From Micrococcus sp023147585 (GTDB taxonomy: Bacteria; Actinomycetota; Actinomycetes; Actinomycetales; Micrococcaceae), in assembly GCF_044872765.1 (NCBI RefSeq), contig NZ_CP085253.1, forward strand, positions 1,674,001-1,738,000: a stretch of DNA of 64,000 bases, written 5' to 3'. Numbering within the stretch: the first letter of the stretch is position 1; the number at the start of each line of letters is the position of its first letter. Below, piece by piece: positions 39,827 to 48,975 of the stretch. Below the pieces are notes generated by a model, which had not been told where the DNA came from, made no database searches, and saw only the letters and a program-made list of their open reading frames with translations. A program made the translations under genes and the position numbers.

Positions 39827-39885
39827 CGGACCGACACCTCCCCGCGCCGCCCACAGCTTGGCGTCACCGGCCACCCCGCCCCCGG

Positions 39886-39934
39886 CTCACGGCTCACGAC
39901 TCACGACTCACGGCTCACGGCTCACGGCTCACGG
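39886..39934 (+). repeat. Heptanucleotide tandem repeat (CTCACGG/A)7
   Basis: Seven consecutive seven-base units: CTCACGG, CTCACGA twice, then CTCACGG four times. It lies 51 bases before the CGNR gene start, where copy number would change promoter geometry. No coding role is evident. Confidence 0.9.
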
Positions 39935-39985
39935 CTCCGCACGATCCTGTGGACAACGTCGCCTCCGCGCCTCGCGCAGGGTTCC

Positions 39986-40666
39986 ATGGATCGCATGCGT
40001 CTCTCGCCCGTCGCGCGCACCGGTGCCTTCCTCGCGGCCGAACTCGCGACGATCGAGCGCCACGGCAGCGGCGGCGCCGCGTACGCCGAGGCGTTGATGC
40101 GGCACGGTCTCCTCCCGGGCGCCCTCGACCCCGACGACGCCCTGACGTTCCCGCAGACCGTGCAGCTCGCCGGCTGGGCCCGGGCCCTGCGCCCGGTCTT
40201 CGGCACCACGAGCGCAACCGCCGCGCCGGACCGCGGCGCCGCCGTCGACGCCCTGCTCGAGCGCGCGGGGGTGCGACTACGCCTCGCATCCGGCCCCGAC
40301 CCGCGGTGGCGATTCACGGTCGAGGGCGATGCGCCCCTGGCTGCCGTGCAGGCGTGCACGGCGGGCGGGCTGGCCCTGTTCGTCCTCGAGGCGGGCGCGG
40401 ACCGGCTCGGCGAGTGCGCGTCACCGCGCTGCCACGAGCTGTTCGTGGACCTCACGCGCAACGGCAGCCGGCGGCACTGCACGCCCAGCTGCGGCAATCA
40501 CCAGGCGGTGCGCCGCCGCCGGGACCGGCTGGCGATCGAGGCCCTCTACAGCCCGCCATGCACGAACTCCCCGCCCACGGCCGTGGCCACCACCTCGAGG
40601 TCCGCGATCTCCTCGCTCGGCACCTCCCGCGGATCCTCGGAGAGCACCGCGAAGTCCGCGAGCTGA
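39986..40666 (+). CDS. CGNR zinc-finger protein
   Basis: This 226-residue frame has the layout of CGNR proteins: a helical N-terminal stress-response (ABATE-like) region, then a C-terminal zinc finger LGECASPRCHELFVDLTRNG with RRHCTPSCGNHQAVRRRR. The name-giving CGNR reads CGNH here; the four cysteines are kept. After the finger the frame continues for about 45 residues of Ser/Thr/Pro-rich sequence that overlaps the 3' end of the convergent amidohydrolase by 121 bases. The natural end was therefore probably near EALYS (about 40550) and has been lost by a small mutation. Likely a DNA-binding regulator. Start at 39986 or 39995. Confidence 0.7.
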   Translation: MDRMRLSPVARTGAFLAAELATIERHGSGGAAYAEALMRHGLLPGALDPDDALTFPQTVQLAGWARALRPVFGTTSATAAPDRGAAVDALLERAGVRLRLASGPDPRWRFTVEGDAPLAAVQACTAGGLALFVLEAGADRLGECASPRCHELFVDLTRNGSRRHCTPSCGNHQAVRRRRDRLAIEALYSPPCTNSPPTAVATTSRSAISSLGTSRGSSESTAKSAS

Positions 40667-42174
40667 CCGGCCACGAGCCGGCCCTTGCGGCCGCCCCAGC
40701 CGGTGGCCTCGGCCGAGCCCACCGTGTAGGCGTGCAGGGCCTGCTCCACCGTGATCCTGTCCTCCCGGCCGTACACGCGCCCGGTCTCGGTGCGCCGCAG
40801 CACGAAGTCCTGGACCACGTTCAACGGCCGGCCCCCGGCCACGGGACGGTCCGAGCTGCCCGGCAGCACCAGGCCCGCGCGCAGCAGCCGCCCGGCCGGG
40901 TAGGACAGCGGCACCCGCGCGGCGCCGATCCGCTCCTCCACCGAGTCGCCGAACGCGCTGATGAAGTTCGGCTGCGTGGCCATCACCACGCCCAGCGCCG
41001 CCATCCGCTCGATCTGGTCGTCGCGCACCACTCCGCCGTGCTCCACGCGGTGGGGCATGGCCGGCCGGCCGAAGCGCTCCCGGGCCTCCTCGATCACGTC
41101 GAGGGAGAAGTCGAGTGCCGCGTCCCCGATCGCGTGCATGGCCAGGCTCCAGCCCGCCCCCGCCGCGGCCAGGGAGGCCCGCCGCATCTCGCCCGGGTCG
41201 CCCTGGAGGTAGCCGCTGCCGTGGGGTCCGTGGCAGTAGTCCTGCGTCATCGCGGCGGTCGCGCCCAGCATGGCGCCGTCGGTGAACACCTTCGTGGGGC
41301 CGATCTGCAGCCACTCGTCGCCGACGCCGGTGCGCACGCCGGCGTCGAGCGTCACCTGGGCGCCGTCGTCGGTGTGGCCCTCCACGGGGTGCAGGGCGTC
41401 CAGGGTGACCATCGTCTGGAAGCGCGTCTTGAGCAGGCCCTGCGCACGCGCCCGCTGGTAGGCGCCGAACTCGAGGGTGCTGTGGCCGATCCAGCCACCC
41501 GCGATCCCGGCGTCCGTCACGGAGGTGATCCCCTCGGCCGCGTACTCCGCGGACGCCCGCTGAAGGCACTCGCCGATGTGCTCGTGCGACTCCGGGTGCA
41601 GCAGCCGCTGCACGAGCGACATCGCGGTCTCCTCGAGGAGACCGGTGGGGCGGTCATGCTCGTCCACGTGGATGTGCCCGCCCTCGGGCTGCTGCATGAC
41701 CTGCTCGGAGATCCCGGCCATGTACAGCACCGCACCGGACACCGTGAACGCGTGCCCGGTGTTGTGGCGGATCAGCACGGGGCGCCCGTTCGCGGCCGCA
41801 TCGAGGCCGTCGCGGTCCGGCTCGGGCCCGGTGAGGTGGCCCGGGTCGTAGCCCGTGCACGTGACCCACGCGCCGGGGATCAGCTCGTCGGCGCGGGCCC
41901 GCACGAGCCGGTAGACCTCCTCGGTGCTCGTCGCATGCTCGAGGTCCACGTCGAGCATGCTCTGCCCGAACCACACGCTGTGCGCGTGGGCGTCGTTGAA
42001 GCCGGCCACGACCGTCCGCCCCCGCGCGTCGAGCCGCTCCCGGGCGGTGAGCCCGTCGAGCTCCTCGTCCACCCCGACGACGAGCCCGCGCCACACGCCC
42101 AGGCGCCGGGCGTGCGGTCGGGCGGGGTCGCCGGTGCGGATGCGGGCGTTGTCCACGATGAGGTCGAGCTGCAT
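40546..42174 (-). CDS. Amidohydrolase family protein (YtcJ-like)
   Basis: The 542 residues form a metal-dependent TIM-barrel amidohydrolase with the composite N-/C-terminal beta domain of the YtcJ/NfdA group. Metal motif GFNDAHAHSVWFG lies at about 58-70. The active-site histidines are in SLAMHAIGDAALD and MPHRVEHGG; GSSDRPVAGGRPL carries the late aspartate. The end, GQLADFAVLSEDPREV with VVATAVGGEFVHGG, is characteristic. It hydrolyses an amide or N-formyl bond in an unknown substrate. Transcribed alone; the next gene upstream on the strand is a hydrolase 68 bases away. Confidence 0.88.
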   Translation of the reverse strand: MQLDLIVDNARIRTGDPARPHARRLGVWRGLVVGVDEELDGLTARERLDARGRTVVAGFNDAHAHSVWFGQSMLDVDLEHATSTEEVYRLVRARADELIPGAWVTCTGYDPGHLTGPEPDRDGLDAAANGRPVLIRHNTGHAFTVSGAVLYMAGISEQVMQQPEGGHIHVDEHDRPTGLLEETAMSLVQRLLHPESHEHIGECLQRASAEYAAEGITSVTDAGIAGGWIGHSTLEFGAYQRARAQGLLKTRFQTMVTLDALHPVEGHTDDGAQVTLDAGVRTGVGDEWLQIGPTKVFTDGAMLGATAAMTQDYCHGPHGSGYLQGDPGEMRRASLAAAGAGWSLAMHAIGDAALDFSLDVIEEARERFGRPAMPHRVEHGGVVRDDQIERMAALGVVMATQPNFISAFGDSVEERIGAARVPLSYPAGRLLRAGLVLPGSSDRPVAGGRPLNVVQDFVLRRTETGRVYGREDRITVEQALHAYTVGSAEATGWGGRKGRLVAGQLADFAVLSEDPREVPSEEIADLEVVATAVGGEFVHGGL

Positions 42175-42242
42175 GGGTCCGGGTCTCCTGGGCGGTCGGC
42201 GGATCGGGCGGTGGGCGGATCGGGCGGCGGGCGGCGGGCGGA

Positions 42243-43076
42243 TCAGGACGCGACGTTCCGGGCCACCAGCGCCGCCCATGCCCGGACGAGGGCGTGCACG
42301 GCCTCCGGCTGGTCCAGGTGCAGGTTGTGCCCGGCCGCGTCGAGGGCCGTGTACGTGGCGCGCGGATAGTGGGCCAGCAGCCCGAACTGGTCGCGGAATC
42401 CCACCAGGTGGTCCTCCCGGCCCGTGAGGATCAGCGCGGGCGCCTCGAAGGTCTCGGCGCTCTCCTCCGGCACCTCGGGGAGGACGTATCGTGCGGAGAG
42501 GCGCTCCACGGCGTCCTCGTCCACGAGGCGGATGCCGGGCAGCGCGTTCACACGGAACCGCTCCCACGTGTCCGGGGTCAGGCGCGGGGACATCTCGAGG
42601 AACGGCGCCGCGTCCTCGGGATCGAGGCCGTCCAGGAACGCGGCGTCGCGCTCGCGCACCACGTGCTCCTCGCGGTCACGCTCGTCCTCGTCCGGATCGA
42701 CGACGGGCGCCAGCAGCGCCAGCCCCACCACCTGCGCCGCGAACACGGCCGCCGCGTGGCGGGCGAGGAGCCCGCCGAGGGAGTTGCCCAGGAGGGCGAA
42801 CGGGCGCTCCCCGACCTCCTCGCGCAGCCAGGCGAGGAGCCAGTCGGCCAGCTCCGGGAGGCCGCCGTCGCCGTCGAGGGCGGCGGTGCGGCCGAAGCCG
42901 GGCAGGTCGACGTAGATCCGCTCGAACGCGCCGGCCTCGGCCAGGGCGTCGTCGAGGGGCAGCAGGAGGCGGTGGTCCACGCCGTTGCCGTGGACGAGCA
43001 CCAACGGGGTGCCCGTGCCGCGGCGGACGACGTGCGGATGCTCGGGAGTGCGGGTGGGCGCGGTGCGATCGGTCAT
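42243..43076 (-). CDS. Alpha/beta-fold hydrolase
   Basis: This 277-residue enzyme has an oxyanion strand PLVLVHGNGVDHRLLLP, DLPGFGRT, nucleophile elbow GNSLGG (Ser in ALLGNSLGGLLARH), late acid in LILTGREDHLVG and catalytic histidine in LDAAGHNLHLDQPE. The order and length match esterase or hydrolase members of the MhpC/proline-iminopeptidase type; the substrate is open. TACGCT lies six bases before the ATG at 43076 (leaderless). Divergent from the Pr6Pr gene. Confidence 0.87.
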   Translation of the reverse strand: MTDRTAPTRTPEHPHVVRRGTGTPLVLVHGNGVDHRLLLPLDDALAEAGAFERIYVDLPGFGRTAALDGDGGLPELADWLLAWLREEVGERPFALLGNSLGGLLARHAAAVFAAQVVGLALLAPVVDPDEDERDREEHVVRERDAAFLDGLDPEDAAPFLEMSPRLTPDTWERFRVNALPGIRLVDEDAVERLSARYVLPEVPEESAETFEAPALILTGREDHLVGFRDQFGLLAHYPRATYTALDAAGHNLHLDQPEAVHALVRAWAALVARNVAS

Positions 43077-43136
43077 GGGGTGAGCGTACGAGGCCGTCGC
43101 TGGCGTCCGGTGCGTCCGCGGCCCCAGGATGGGCGC

Positions 43137-43841
43137 ATGATCGACCCCACCCCCACTGCCGTCACGGCGACGGCCCGGCTCGCCTTCGCCGTCGCCGCCG
43201 TGCTGTCTCTCGGCGGGAACCTGCTCTCGTTCTGGATCGGCTGGCACAAGGACTCGGACCTGGACGCGGGGGCGGGCTACTCGCACGTGTTCGCGCACGG
43301 GTGGGAGAACCTGCTGAACCAGCCGACGTACTTCACGTTCCTCTCCAACTTCCTCGTCGGGATCACGTCTCTGCTGCTGGCGCTGCGCCTGCACCGGCCC
43401 TCCACCCTCTTCCGGGTGCTGCGGCTGACGGGCGTGGCGTGCATCGTGATCACGGGCGTGGTGTTCAACCTGCTGCTGCGCGACGGCCCCTCGGCCACCC
43501 CGCTCGAGGGGTTCAACGACACGGTGCAGCACATCGTCACCCCGATCCTGACGCCGCTCCTGTGGGCCGTCGTCGGCCCGCGGCGGCAGGTGACGTGGCG
43601 CGTGGTGGGGCTCTCCACGGTCGTTCCGCTCGCGTGGCTGGCGTTCACCCTGGTCCGCGGCCCGTGGCTGGACTGGTATCCCTACACGATCCTCGACGTC
43701 CCCCGGCTCGGCTATGGCGGGGTGCTGGTCTACGTGGTGGCGATCCTCGGGTTCTTCGTGGCCGTGGCCGCGCTGCTGCGCGGCGCCGACGCGGCCCTGG
43801 CGCGCGCCGGCGTCGGGGTGGGGGCGGACCGCCGTCGGTGA
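43137..43841 (+). CDS. Pr6Pr family membrane protein
   Basis: A 234-residue protein with six membrane spans. The Pr6Pr pattern is clear: AHGWENLLNQPTYFTFLSN, FRVLRLTGVACIVITGVVFN, NDTVQHIVTPILTPLLWAVV and GPWLDWYPYTILDV. The family (named for Pr and six spans) has no known function. CAGGAT lies six bases before the ATG (leaderless). Confidence 0.85.
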   Translation: MIDPTPTAVTATARLAFAVAAVLSLGGNLLSFWIGWHKDSDLDAGAGYSHVFAHGWENLLNQPTYFTFLSNFLVGITSLLLALRLHRPSTLFRVLRLTGVACIVITGVVFNLLLRDGPSATPLEGFNDTVQHIVTPILTPLLWAVVGPRRQVTWRVVGLSTVVPLAWLAFTLVRGPWLDWYPYTILDVPRLGYGGVLVYVVAILGFFVAVAALLRGADAALARAGVGVGADRRR

Positions 43842-43909
43842 GCGACGGGGACCCTGAGCGGTCCCGAGGCTGAGCGGCGCCGACGGCGTCGGCCGCCGAC
43901 GTCGGCCGG

Positions 43910-45454
43910 TCAGCGCCCCCTCGGCGGGACGATCGCGATGGAGCGGGTGTCCGGGGCGGTGTCCGCCACGTGGTCCATGGCCGCCTGCACGTCGCCGGTG
44001 CGCTGGTACTCGGCGTGCACCTGGCGCCACAGGTGGGCGTTGCGGGCGCCGATCGTGTCCGGGTCCAGGATCGGGTCCTGGCCGGCGCGGCGCTGGCGGT
44101 CGTAGTCCTTCATGAGGCGGATCGCCATGGGGCTGAGCAGCACGAGCGCGAGGATGTTCACCCACGTGTACAGACCGACGCCGAAGTCCGCGAGGGACCA
44201 CACGAACGCGGAGGTCTGCACGGAGCCAAACACCATCGAGGCGGCCAGCAGCACGCGCGCGACGGCGATGCACGCCTTCTGCACGCCCTTGTCCGGGATC
44301 AGGTAGGCGAGGTTGGTCTCCGCGTAGAACGAGAAGGAGAGCAGCGTGGTGAAGGAGAAGAGGAAGACGGCGACCGCCACGAAGGCCGGCCCGAACGCCG
44401 GGAGGACCGTGTCCACGCCGGCCTGCACCCACGCCGGTCCCGCGTCGACGCCGGGCAGGTTCTGCGTCAATGTCGACTCCCCGTCCGGGCCCAGGACGTC
44501 GAAGCTGTTGGTGGCCAGGATGACCAGGCCGGTGACGGTGCAGACGAACAGGGTGTCCACGTAGGCGGAGAACGCCTGGGCCAGGCCCTGCTTCACCGGG
44601 TGGGACACGTGCGCGGCCGCGGAGGCCTGGGCGCCGGAGCCGGTGCCGATCTCCGTGGAGTACACGGCGCGGCGCACGCCCCACGAGACGGCCGCACCGA
44701 GGATGCCGCCGTAGATCGAGTGGGCGCCGAAGGCGCTCTCGACGATCATGGCGAACATCGCGGGGATCTGCTGCCACATCATGGCCACCACGAACAGGCC
44801 CACGAGGATGTACGCCGCCGCCATGAAGGGGACGACGAGGCCGACCGTGCGGCCCAGCCGGTGCATGCCGCCGAACACGATGGCGCAGAAGAGGGCCGCC
44901 ATGGCCACGCCGACCCACAGCGGGTCCCAGCCCCACGCCGCCGTGGTGGCGGCCGTGACGGCGTTGGCCTGGATCTGCGGGCCGGTGACGACGGTGGCGA
45001 ACACGGTGGCCGCCGCATACGCGAAGGCCAGCCAGCGCCACTGCCGGCCCAGCCCCTCGAGGATGTAGTAGGCCGGGCCGCCGCGGTACTCGCCGCGGAT
45101 CTTGTGCTTGTAGAGCTGCGCCAGGGAGCTCTCCGCGAGCGCCACCGGGGCGCCGACGATCGCCGTCACCCACATCCAGAAGAGGGCGCCCGGGCCGCCG
45201 AGGTGGATGGCCGCCGCGACGCCGGCGATGTTGCCCACGCCGATGCGTCCGCCGAGCGCCATGGCGAACGCCTGGAAGGAGCTCACACCCGCCGACGAGG
45301 ATCCGCCGTGGACCAGCTGGCCCACCATGTCCTTGACCAGCCGCACCTGCGGCACCGCCATGCGGATCGTGAAGTACAGGCCCAGGGCGAGGAGCCCGAC
45401 GACCATGGTGAGGCTCCACATGAGCTCGTTGGCGGACGTGATGAAGTTCTCCAT
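43910..45454 (-). CDS. Alanine/sodium symporter (AGCS family)
   Basis: This 514-residue transporter has about ten to eleven spans and strong AGCS signatures: SSFQAFAMALGGRIGVGNIA, GGPGALFWMWVTAIVGA, EYRGGPAYYILEGLG and RAVYSTEIGTGSGAQASAAA. It would import alanine or glycine with Na+. The end is a charged 45-residue cytosolic tail. A TATAGT box lies upstream at about 45488-45493 on the minus strand. Transcribed alone. Confidence 0.92.
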   Translation of the reverse strand: MENFITSANELMWSLTMVVGLLALGLYFTIRMAVPQVRLVKDMVGQLVHGGSSSAGVSSFQAFAMALGGRIGVGNIAGVAAAIHLGGPGALFWMWVTAIVGAPVALAESSLAQLYKHKIRGEYRGGPAYYILEGLGRQWRWLAFAYAAATVFATVVTGPQIQANAVTAATTAAWGWDPLWVGVAMAALFCAIVFGGMHRLGRTVGLVVPFMAAAYILVGLFVVAMMWQQIPAMFAMIVESAFGAHSIYGGILGAAVSWGVRRAVYSTEIGTGSGAQASAAAHVSHPVKQGLAQAFSAYVDTLFVCTVTGLVILATNSFDVLGPDGESTLTQNLPGVDAGPAWVQAGVDTVLPAFGPAFVAVAVFLFSFTTLLSFSFYAETNLAYLIPDKGVQKACIAVARVLLAASMVFGSVQTSAFVWSLADFGVGLYTWVNILALVLLSPMAIRLMKDYDRQRRAGQDPILDPDTIGARNAHLWRQVHAEYQRTGDVQAAMDHVADTAPDTRSIAIVPPRGR

Positions 45455-45564
45455 GGGATCCCCCAGGTCGACGACGAGTCCGTGTGACTATACCCACACC
45501 CGAGCCGGTGACCTGGCCCGAGCCGTCAGGAGAGGGCGGCCGCGGCCCCCGGAGGGCCTGCGCC

Positions 45565-46560
45565 TCAGACCAGCCCCTTCTCCTTCAGCCAGGCCGCGGC
45601 CACCTCGGAGGGCTGCTTCTTCTCCGCGCCCGAGTTCTGCGCGTTCATGGCCATCAGGTCCTCGGTGGTCAGCTCCGCCTGCACGGCGTTGACGGCCTCC
45701 TTCACCGGGTCCGTGGCCTTGTCCTGCGCCATGATCGGCACCACGTTCTGCGGGGTGATCATGCCCGAGGGGTCCTCGAGGGTCACGAAGCCGTTGTCCT
45801 TGATGGCCGGGGTGGTGGAGAAGATGTTGGCCAGGTCCACGTCGCCGTCGGCGAGGGCGCGCACCGTGAGGGGGCCGCCGCCGTCGCTGATGGCGGTGAA
45901 CTCCATCGCGTCCTCCGGGACGCCGTAGACCTCGGTCAGCGCGCTCAGGCCGGCGCCGTAGTCGCGCTGGGCGAGCTCGGGCAGGCCGCCGATGCGCAGG
46001 GTGCCGTCGTAGTCCTTGAGCTGGTCGAGCGAGGTCAGGCCGTGCTCCTGCGAGAACTCGGCCGTCACGTTGTAGGAGTCCTTGTCCTGGGCCTCGGCGG
46101 GCTCGAGCATCACGAGGCCCTGCGGCAGGGCCGCGCGGAGGGCGTCGGCCACCTCCTGCGGGCTCGTGGCGGTGGCCTCCTTGTCGTAGAACCCCAGCAG
46201 GTTGCCGGTGTACTCGCCGATGAGGTCGATGGACCCGTCCTCGAGGGCGCTGAGGTACACCTCGCGCGCGCCGATCTGCATCTTGCGCTCCACGGTGATG
46301 CCCTTGGCCTCGAGGACCTGGGCGTAGAGCTCGCCGATGATCTCGGACTCCGCGAAGTTCGCCGAGCCCACGGTCACGGAGCCCGAGCCGCCCGCCGACG
46401 ACGACGACGCACCGGACGCGGCGGCCGTCGTCGGGGTGGAGGAGGCGAGGGGGTCGGAGCCGCCGCCGCACGCGGCGAGCAGCGGGGTGGCGGCCAGCAG
46501 GCCGAGGACGGCGCGGCGGCGGGGGTTCGGGACGGAGGCCTGGGAGAAGGCGGCGGCCAT
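45565..46560 (-). CDS. OpuC-like betaine/choline ABC transporter substrate-binding lipoprotein
   Basis: The 331 residues begin with an Arg-rich lipoprotein signal (NPRRRAVLGLLAATPLLAAC; lipidated Cys near 31). The OpuAC/ProX-type domain follows: SVTVGSANFAESEIIGELYA, LIGEYTGNLLGFYDKEATA, GDVDLANIFSTTPAI and a C-terminal helix ending AAAWLKEKGLV. It would capture glycine betaine, choline or carnitine outside the cell. Last gene of a four-gene operon; a GAAAGGA site precedes its start. Osmotic control is expected for the family but not visible here. Confidence 0.9.
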   Translation of the reverse strand: MAAAFSQASVPNPRRRAVLGLLAATPLLAACGGGSDPLASSTPTTAAASGASSSSAGGSGSVTVGSANFAESEIIGELYAQVLEAKGITVERKMQIGAREVYLSALEDGSIDLIGEYTGNLLGFYDKEATATSPQEVADALRAALPQGLVMLEPAEAQDKDSYNVTAEFSQEHGLTSLDQLKDYDGTLRIGGLPELAQRDYGAGLSALTEVYGVPEDAMEFTAISDGGGPLTVRALADGDVDLANIFSTTPAIKDNGFVTLEDPSGMITPQNVVPIMAQDKATDPVKEAVNAVQAELTTEDLMAMNAQNSGAEKKQPSEVAAAWLKEKGLV

Positions 46561-46591
46561 GGTGGGGTCCTTTCGAATCGGGGAATGCGGC

Positions 46592-47293
46592 TCAGGCAGG
46601 TGCGCTTCCGGGGCCTGCGCCGCGGTGCGGGCGCAGTCCCCGAGGGGTCACGAGGCGTTGGGCGGTCAGCAGCACCGCGTCGGAGACGAGGGCCAGGAGG
46701 GCGATCAGCACGGCGCCGGCGAGCATGGTGGGGTAGTCCTGCACCGCGAGCGCGTCGAACAGGTAGCGGCCCAGCCCGCCGAGTCCGAGGTACGCGGCCA
46801 CGGACGTGGTGGCCAGCACCTGCAGGACGGCGGAGCGCAGCCCGCCGACGATCATGGGCAGGGCCAGCGGCAGCTCGACGGCGCCGATCAGCTGGGCGGT
46901 GGAGTGGCCGTGGGCGCGCGCGGCGTGGACCACCTCGCGGGGCACGGCCTGGAGTCCGGCGTACGTGCCGGCCAGCAGCGGGGGCACGGCGAGCACCACG
47001 AGCACGATCACGGTGGGGATGAGCGCCTGGCGCAGGCCGATCTGCAGCACGATCGCCAGGAATGTGAGCAGGCCGAGCGTGGGGAGGGCGCGGAGGGCGC
47101 TGGAGAGGGCGACGACGGCGCGCCGCCCCTTGCCCGTGTGCCCGATCCACACGCCCACCGGCAGCGCGATCGCGGCGGCGAGGAGCAGCGCCAGGGCGGA
47201 GTAGCCGAGGTGCTCGAGCACGCGGGCGGGCACGCCGTTCTCCCCGCTCCAGTGGGCGGGGTCGGCGAACCACGCGAACAGGTCCGCGATCAT
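46592..47293 (-). CDS. OpuC-like ABC transporter permease (second)
   Basis: This 233-residue permease has about six spans; PREVVHAARAHGHSTAQLIG is the EAA loop and VGGLRSAVLQVLATTSVAAY the following span. GVWIGHTGKGRRAVVALSSA with LRALPTLGLL is typical of OpuCB/OpuCD. Its ATG overlaps the stop of the upstream permease by four bases (ATGA). It pairs with that permease as a heterodimer in a betaine/choline importer. Confidence 0.88.
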   Translation of the reverse strand: MIADLFAWFADPAHWSGENGVPARVLEHLGYSALALLLAAAIALPVGVWIGHTGKGRRAVVALSSALRALPTLGLLTFLAIVLQIGLRQALIPTVIVLVVLAVPPLLAGTYAGLQAVPREVVHAARAHGHSTAQLIGAVELPLALPMIVGGLRSAVLQVLATTSVAAYLGLGGLGRYLFDALAVQDYPTMLAGAVLIALLALVSDAVLLTAQRLVTPRGLRPHRGAGPGSAPA

Positions 47294-48039
47294 CGGGCGC
47301 CTCCCGTCGTCGCGGAGGCGTCGGCCGGCGCGGTGGCGGGGTCCCCGCCGAGGGCCAGGGCGGCCGCGGGCCCGGAGCCGGCGCGGTCCTCCGCGGGCGC
47401 CCGCCGGGCGCGCCGGGTCCACGGCATGAGCAGGGCGGCCAGGCCCACCAGGAGCGCGTCGACGGCGACGGCGAGGATCACCGTGCCCACGATCCCCGCC
47501 CCGATCTCGGCGAGGAAGGCGCGCGCGTACCCCTCCGTGAACAGGGAGCCGAGGGACTGCACGCCGATCAGCGCCCCCACGGAGACGAGCGAGAGGGTGG
47601 AGGCGCTGACCACGCGCAGACCGGCCAGGATCGACTCGCCGGCCTGCGGCAGCTCGACGCGCCAGAACAGCTGCCACGGGCTGTGGCCCTGGGCGCGGGC
47701 GGCGGTGAGCAGGTCGCCGTCGACGGCGTCGAATGCCTCGGAGGCGCTGCGCACCAGCAGGGCGGCGCCGTAGAGCGTCAGGGCGATCACCACGTTGAGC
47801 GGATCGAGGATCCGGGTCCCGATGAGGCCGGGGAGGATCACGAACACGGCGAGCGAGGGGATCGCGTAGACCACCCCGGAGCCGCCGAGCAGGAGGCGCC
47901 GGCCGATGCGGGAGGCGTTGGCCAGGCGGGCCACGGGGACGGCGATCAGCAGGCTCAGGAGGATGGCCGGGGCCGCGATGAGCACGTGGCGCAGCGCCAG
48001 CTCGCCGATGAGGTCGAGATTGCTCCAGATCCAGCTCAC
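47290..48039 (-). CDS. OpuC-like ABC transporter permease (first)
   Basis: This 249-residue permease starts with GTG overlapping the ATPase stop (GTGA). Spans run from ALRHVLIAAPAILLSLLIAV through VVYAIPSLAVFVILPGL; the EAA loop is DGDLLTAARAQGHSPWQLFW. A 45-residue Ala/Pro/Arg-rich cytosolic tail follows the last span. It forms the membrane channel together with the second permease. Confidence 0.88.
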   Translation of the reverse strand: MSWIWSNLDLIGELALRHVLIAAPAILLSLLIAVPVARLANASRIGRRLLLGGSGVVYAIPSLAVFVILPGLIGTRILDPLNVVIALTLYGAALLVRSASEAFDAVDGDLLTAARAQGHSPWQLFWRVELPQAGESILAGLRVVSASTLSLVSVGALIGVQSLGSLFTEGYARAFLAEIGAGIVGTVILAVAVDALLVGLAALLMPWTRRARRAPAEDRAGSGPAAALALGGDPATAPADASATTGGAR

Positions 48040-48845
48040 GGGGCCACCAGGGTCCCGGCCACGCGGCCGGCGGCGTCGACGACGGTGGGCGTGCCCGCGC
48101 GCTCCTCCACGTGCAGGCGGCGCCGGTCCCCGCCCACGAAGCGGGCCACGAAGTCCGTGGCCGGGCGGAGCAGGACGTGCTCCCCCGTGCCGCGCTGCTC
48201 CACGCGGGCGCCCTCGCGGAGCACGAGCACCTCGTCGCCGAGGAGGACGGCCTCGTCGACGTCGTGGGTGACGAAGAGGATGGTCTTGGCGAGCTCGCGC
48301 TGGATGCGCAGCAGCTCCGCCTGCAGGTCTGCACGGACCACGGGGTCCACGGCGCTGAAGGGCTCGTCCATGAGCAGGATGTCCGGGTCGGCCGCGAGCG
48401 CCCGGGCCACGCCCACGCGCTGGCGCTGGCCGCCGGAGAGCTGGGCCGGGTAGCGCTGCGCGAGCGCCGGGGTGAGGCCGACCATCTCCAGCAGCTCGTG
48501 GGCGCGGGCCTTCTCCGCGGCGCCGGCCCGGCCGGCCAGGCGCGGCACGGTGAGGACGTTGTCCAGCACGGTGCGGTGGGGCAGCAGGCCGGCGTTCTGC
48601 ATGACGTAGCCGATGCGGCGGCGCAGGGTCACGGGGTTCAGGGAGGCGACGTCCTCGCCGTCCACGAGCACGCGGCCGGCGGTGGGGTCCACCATGCGGT
48701 TGACCATCTGCAGGAGGGTGGTCTTGCCGCAGCCGGAGGAGCCGAGGAGCACGACCGTGGCGTGGCGCGGGATCTCCAGGCTGAAGTCCTCCACGGCGCG
48801 GGTGCCGTCCGGGAAGGTCATCCCCACGTGCTCGAACCGGATCAT
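48036..48845 (-). CDS. OpuC-like ABC transporter ATPase
   Basis: This 269-residue ATPase is first in the operon. Walker A GSSGCGKT (35-42), signature LSGGQRQR, Walker B ILLMDEP and switch LFVTHDVDEAV are all intact. The Q-loop region IGYVMQNAGLLPHRTVLDNV is characteristic of the betaine/choline (OpuCA/ProV) group. The tail (ATDFVARFVGGDRRRLHV) is short and without CBS domains, so the ionic-strength sensor known from OpuA is absent. Confidence 0.9.
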   Translation of the reverse strand: MIRFEHVGMTFPDGTRAVEDFSLEIPRHATVVLLGSSGCGKTTLLQMVNRMVDPTAGRVLVDGEDVASLNPVTLRRRIGYVMQNAGLLPHRTVLDNVLTVPRLAGRAGAAEKARAHELLEMVGLTPALAQRYPAQLSGGQRQRVGVARALAADPDILLMDEPFSAVDPVVRADLQAELLRIQRELAKTILFVTHDVDEAVLLGDEVLVLREGARVEQRGTGEHVLLRPATDFVARFVGGDRRRLHVEERAGTPTVVDAAGRVAGTLVAP

Positions 48846-48975
48846 GCGGGGCCTCCAGGATCGTGACGCGGCGGTGCTGCCGGGCGCGCTCGGGACTCCA
48901 CCCTAGGACACGCCCGCGGCGCGGGTACAGGGGCGGGGGGCGCAGGTGGAACGTCAGGGGGCCGCGCTCGACGCG

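Noticed and set aside
42188..42241. Imperfect GGGCGGATC-type repeats just before the amidohydrolase start
   Set aside because: The units are irregular and short; this is ordinary GC-rich low-complexity sequence, not a clear tandem array.
45455..45564. GC-rich hairpin-like sequence between the alanine symporter and the OpuC-like operon
   Set aside because: Pairings are short and overlapping, and none is clearly better than background for this base composition.
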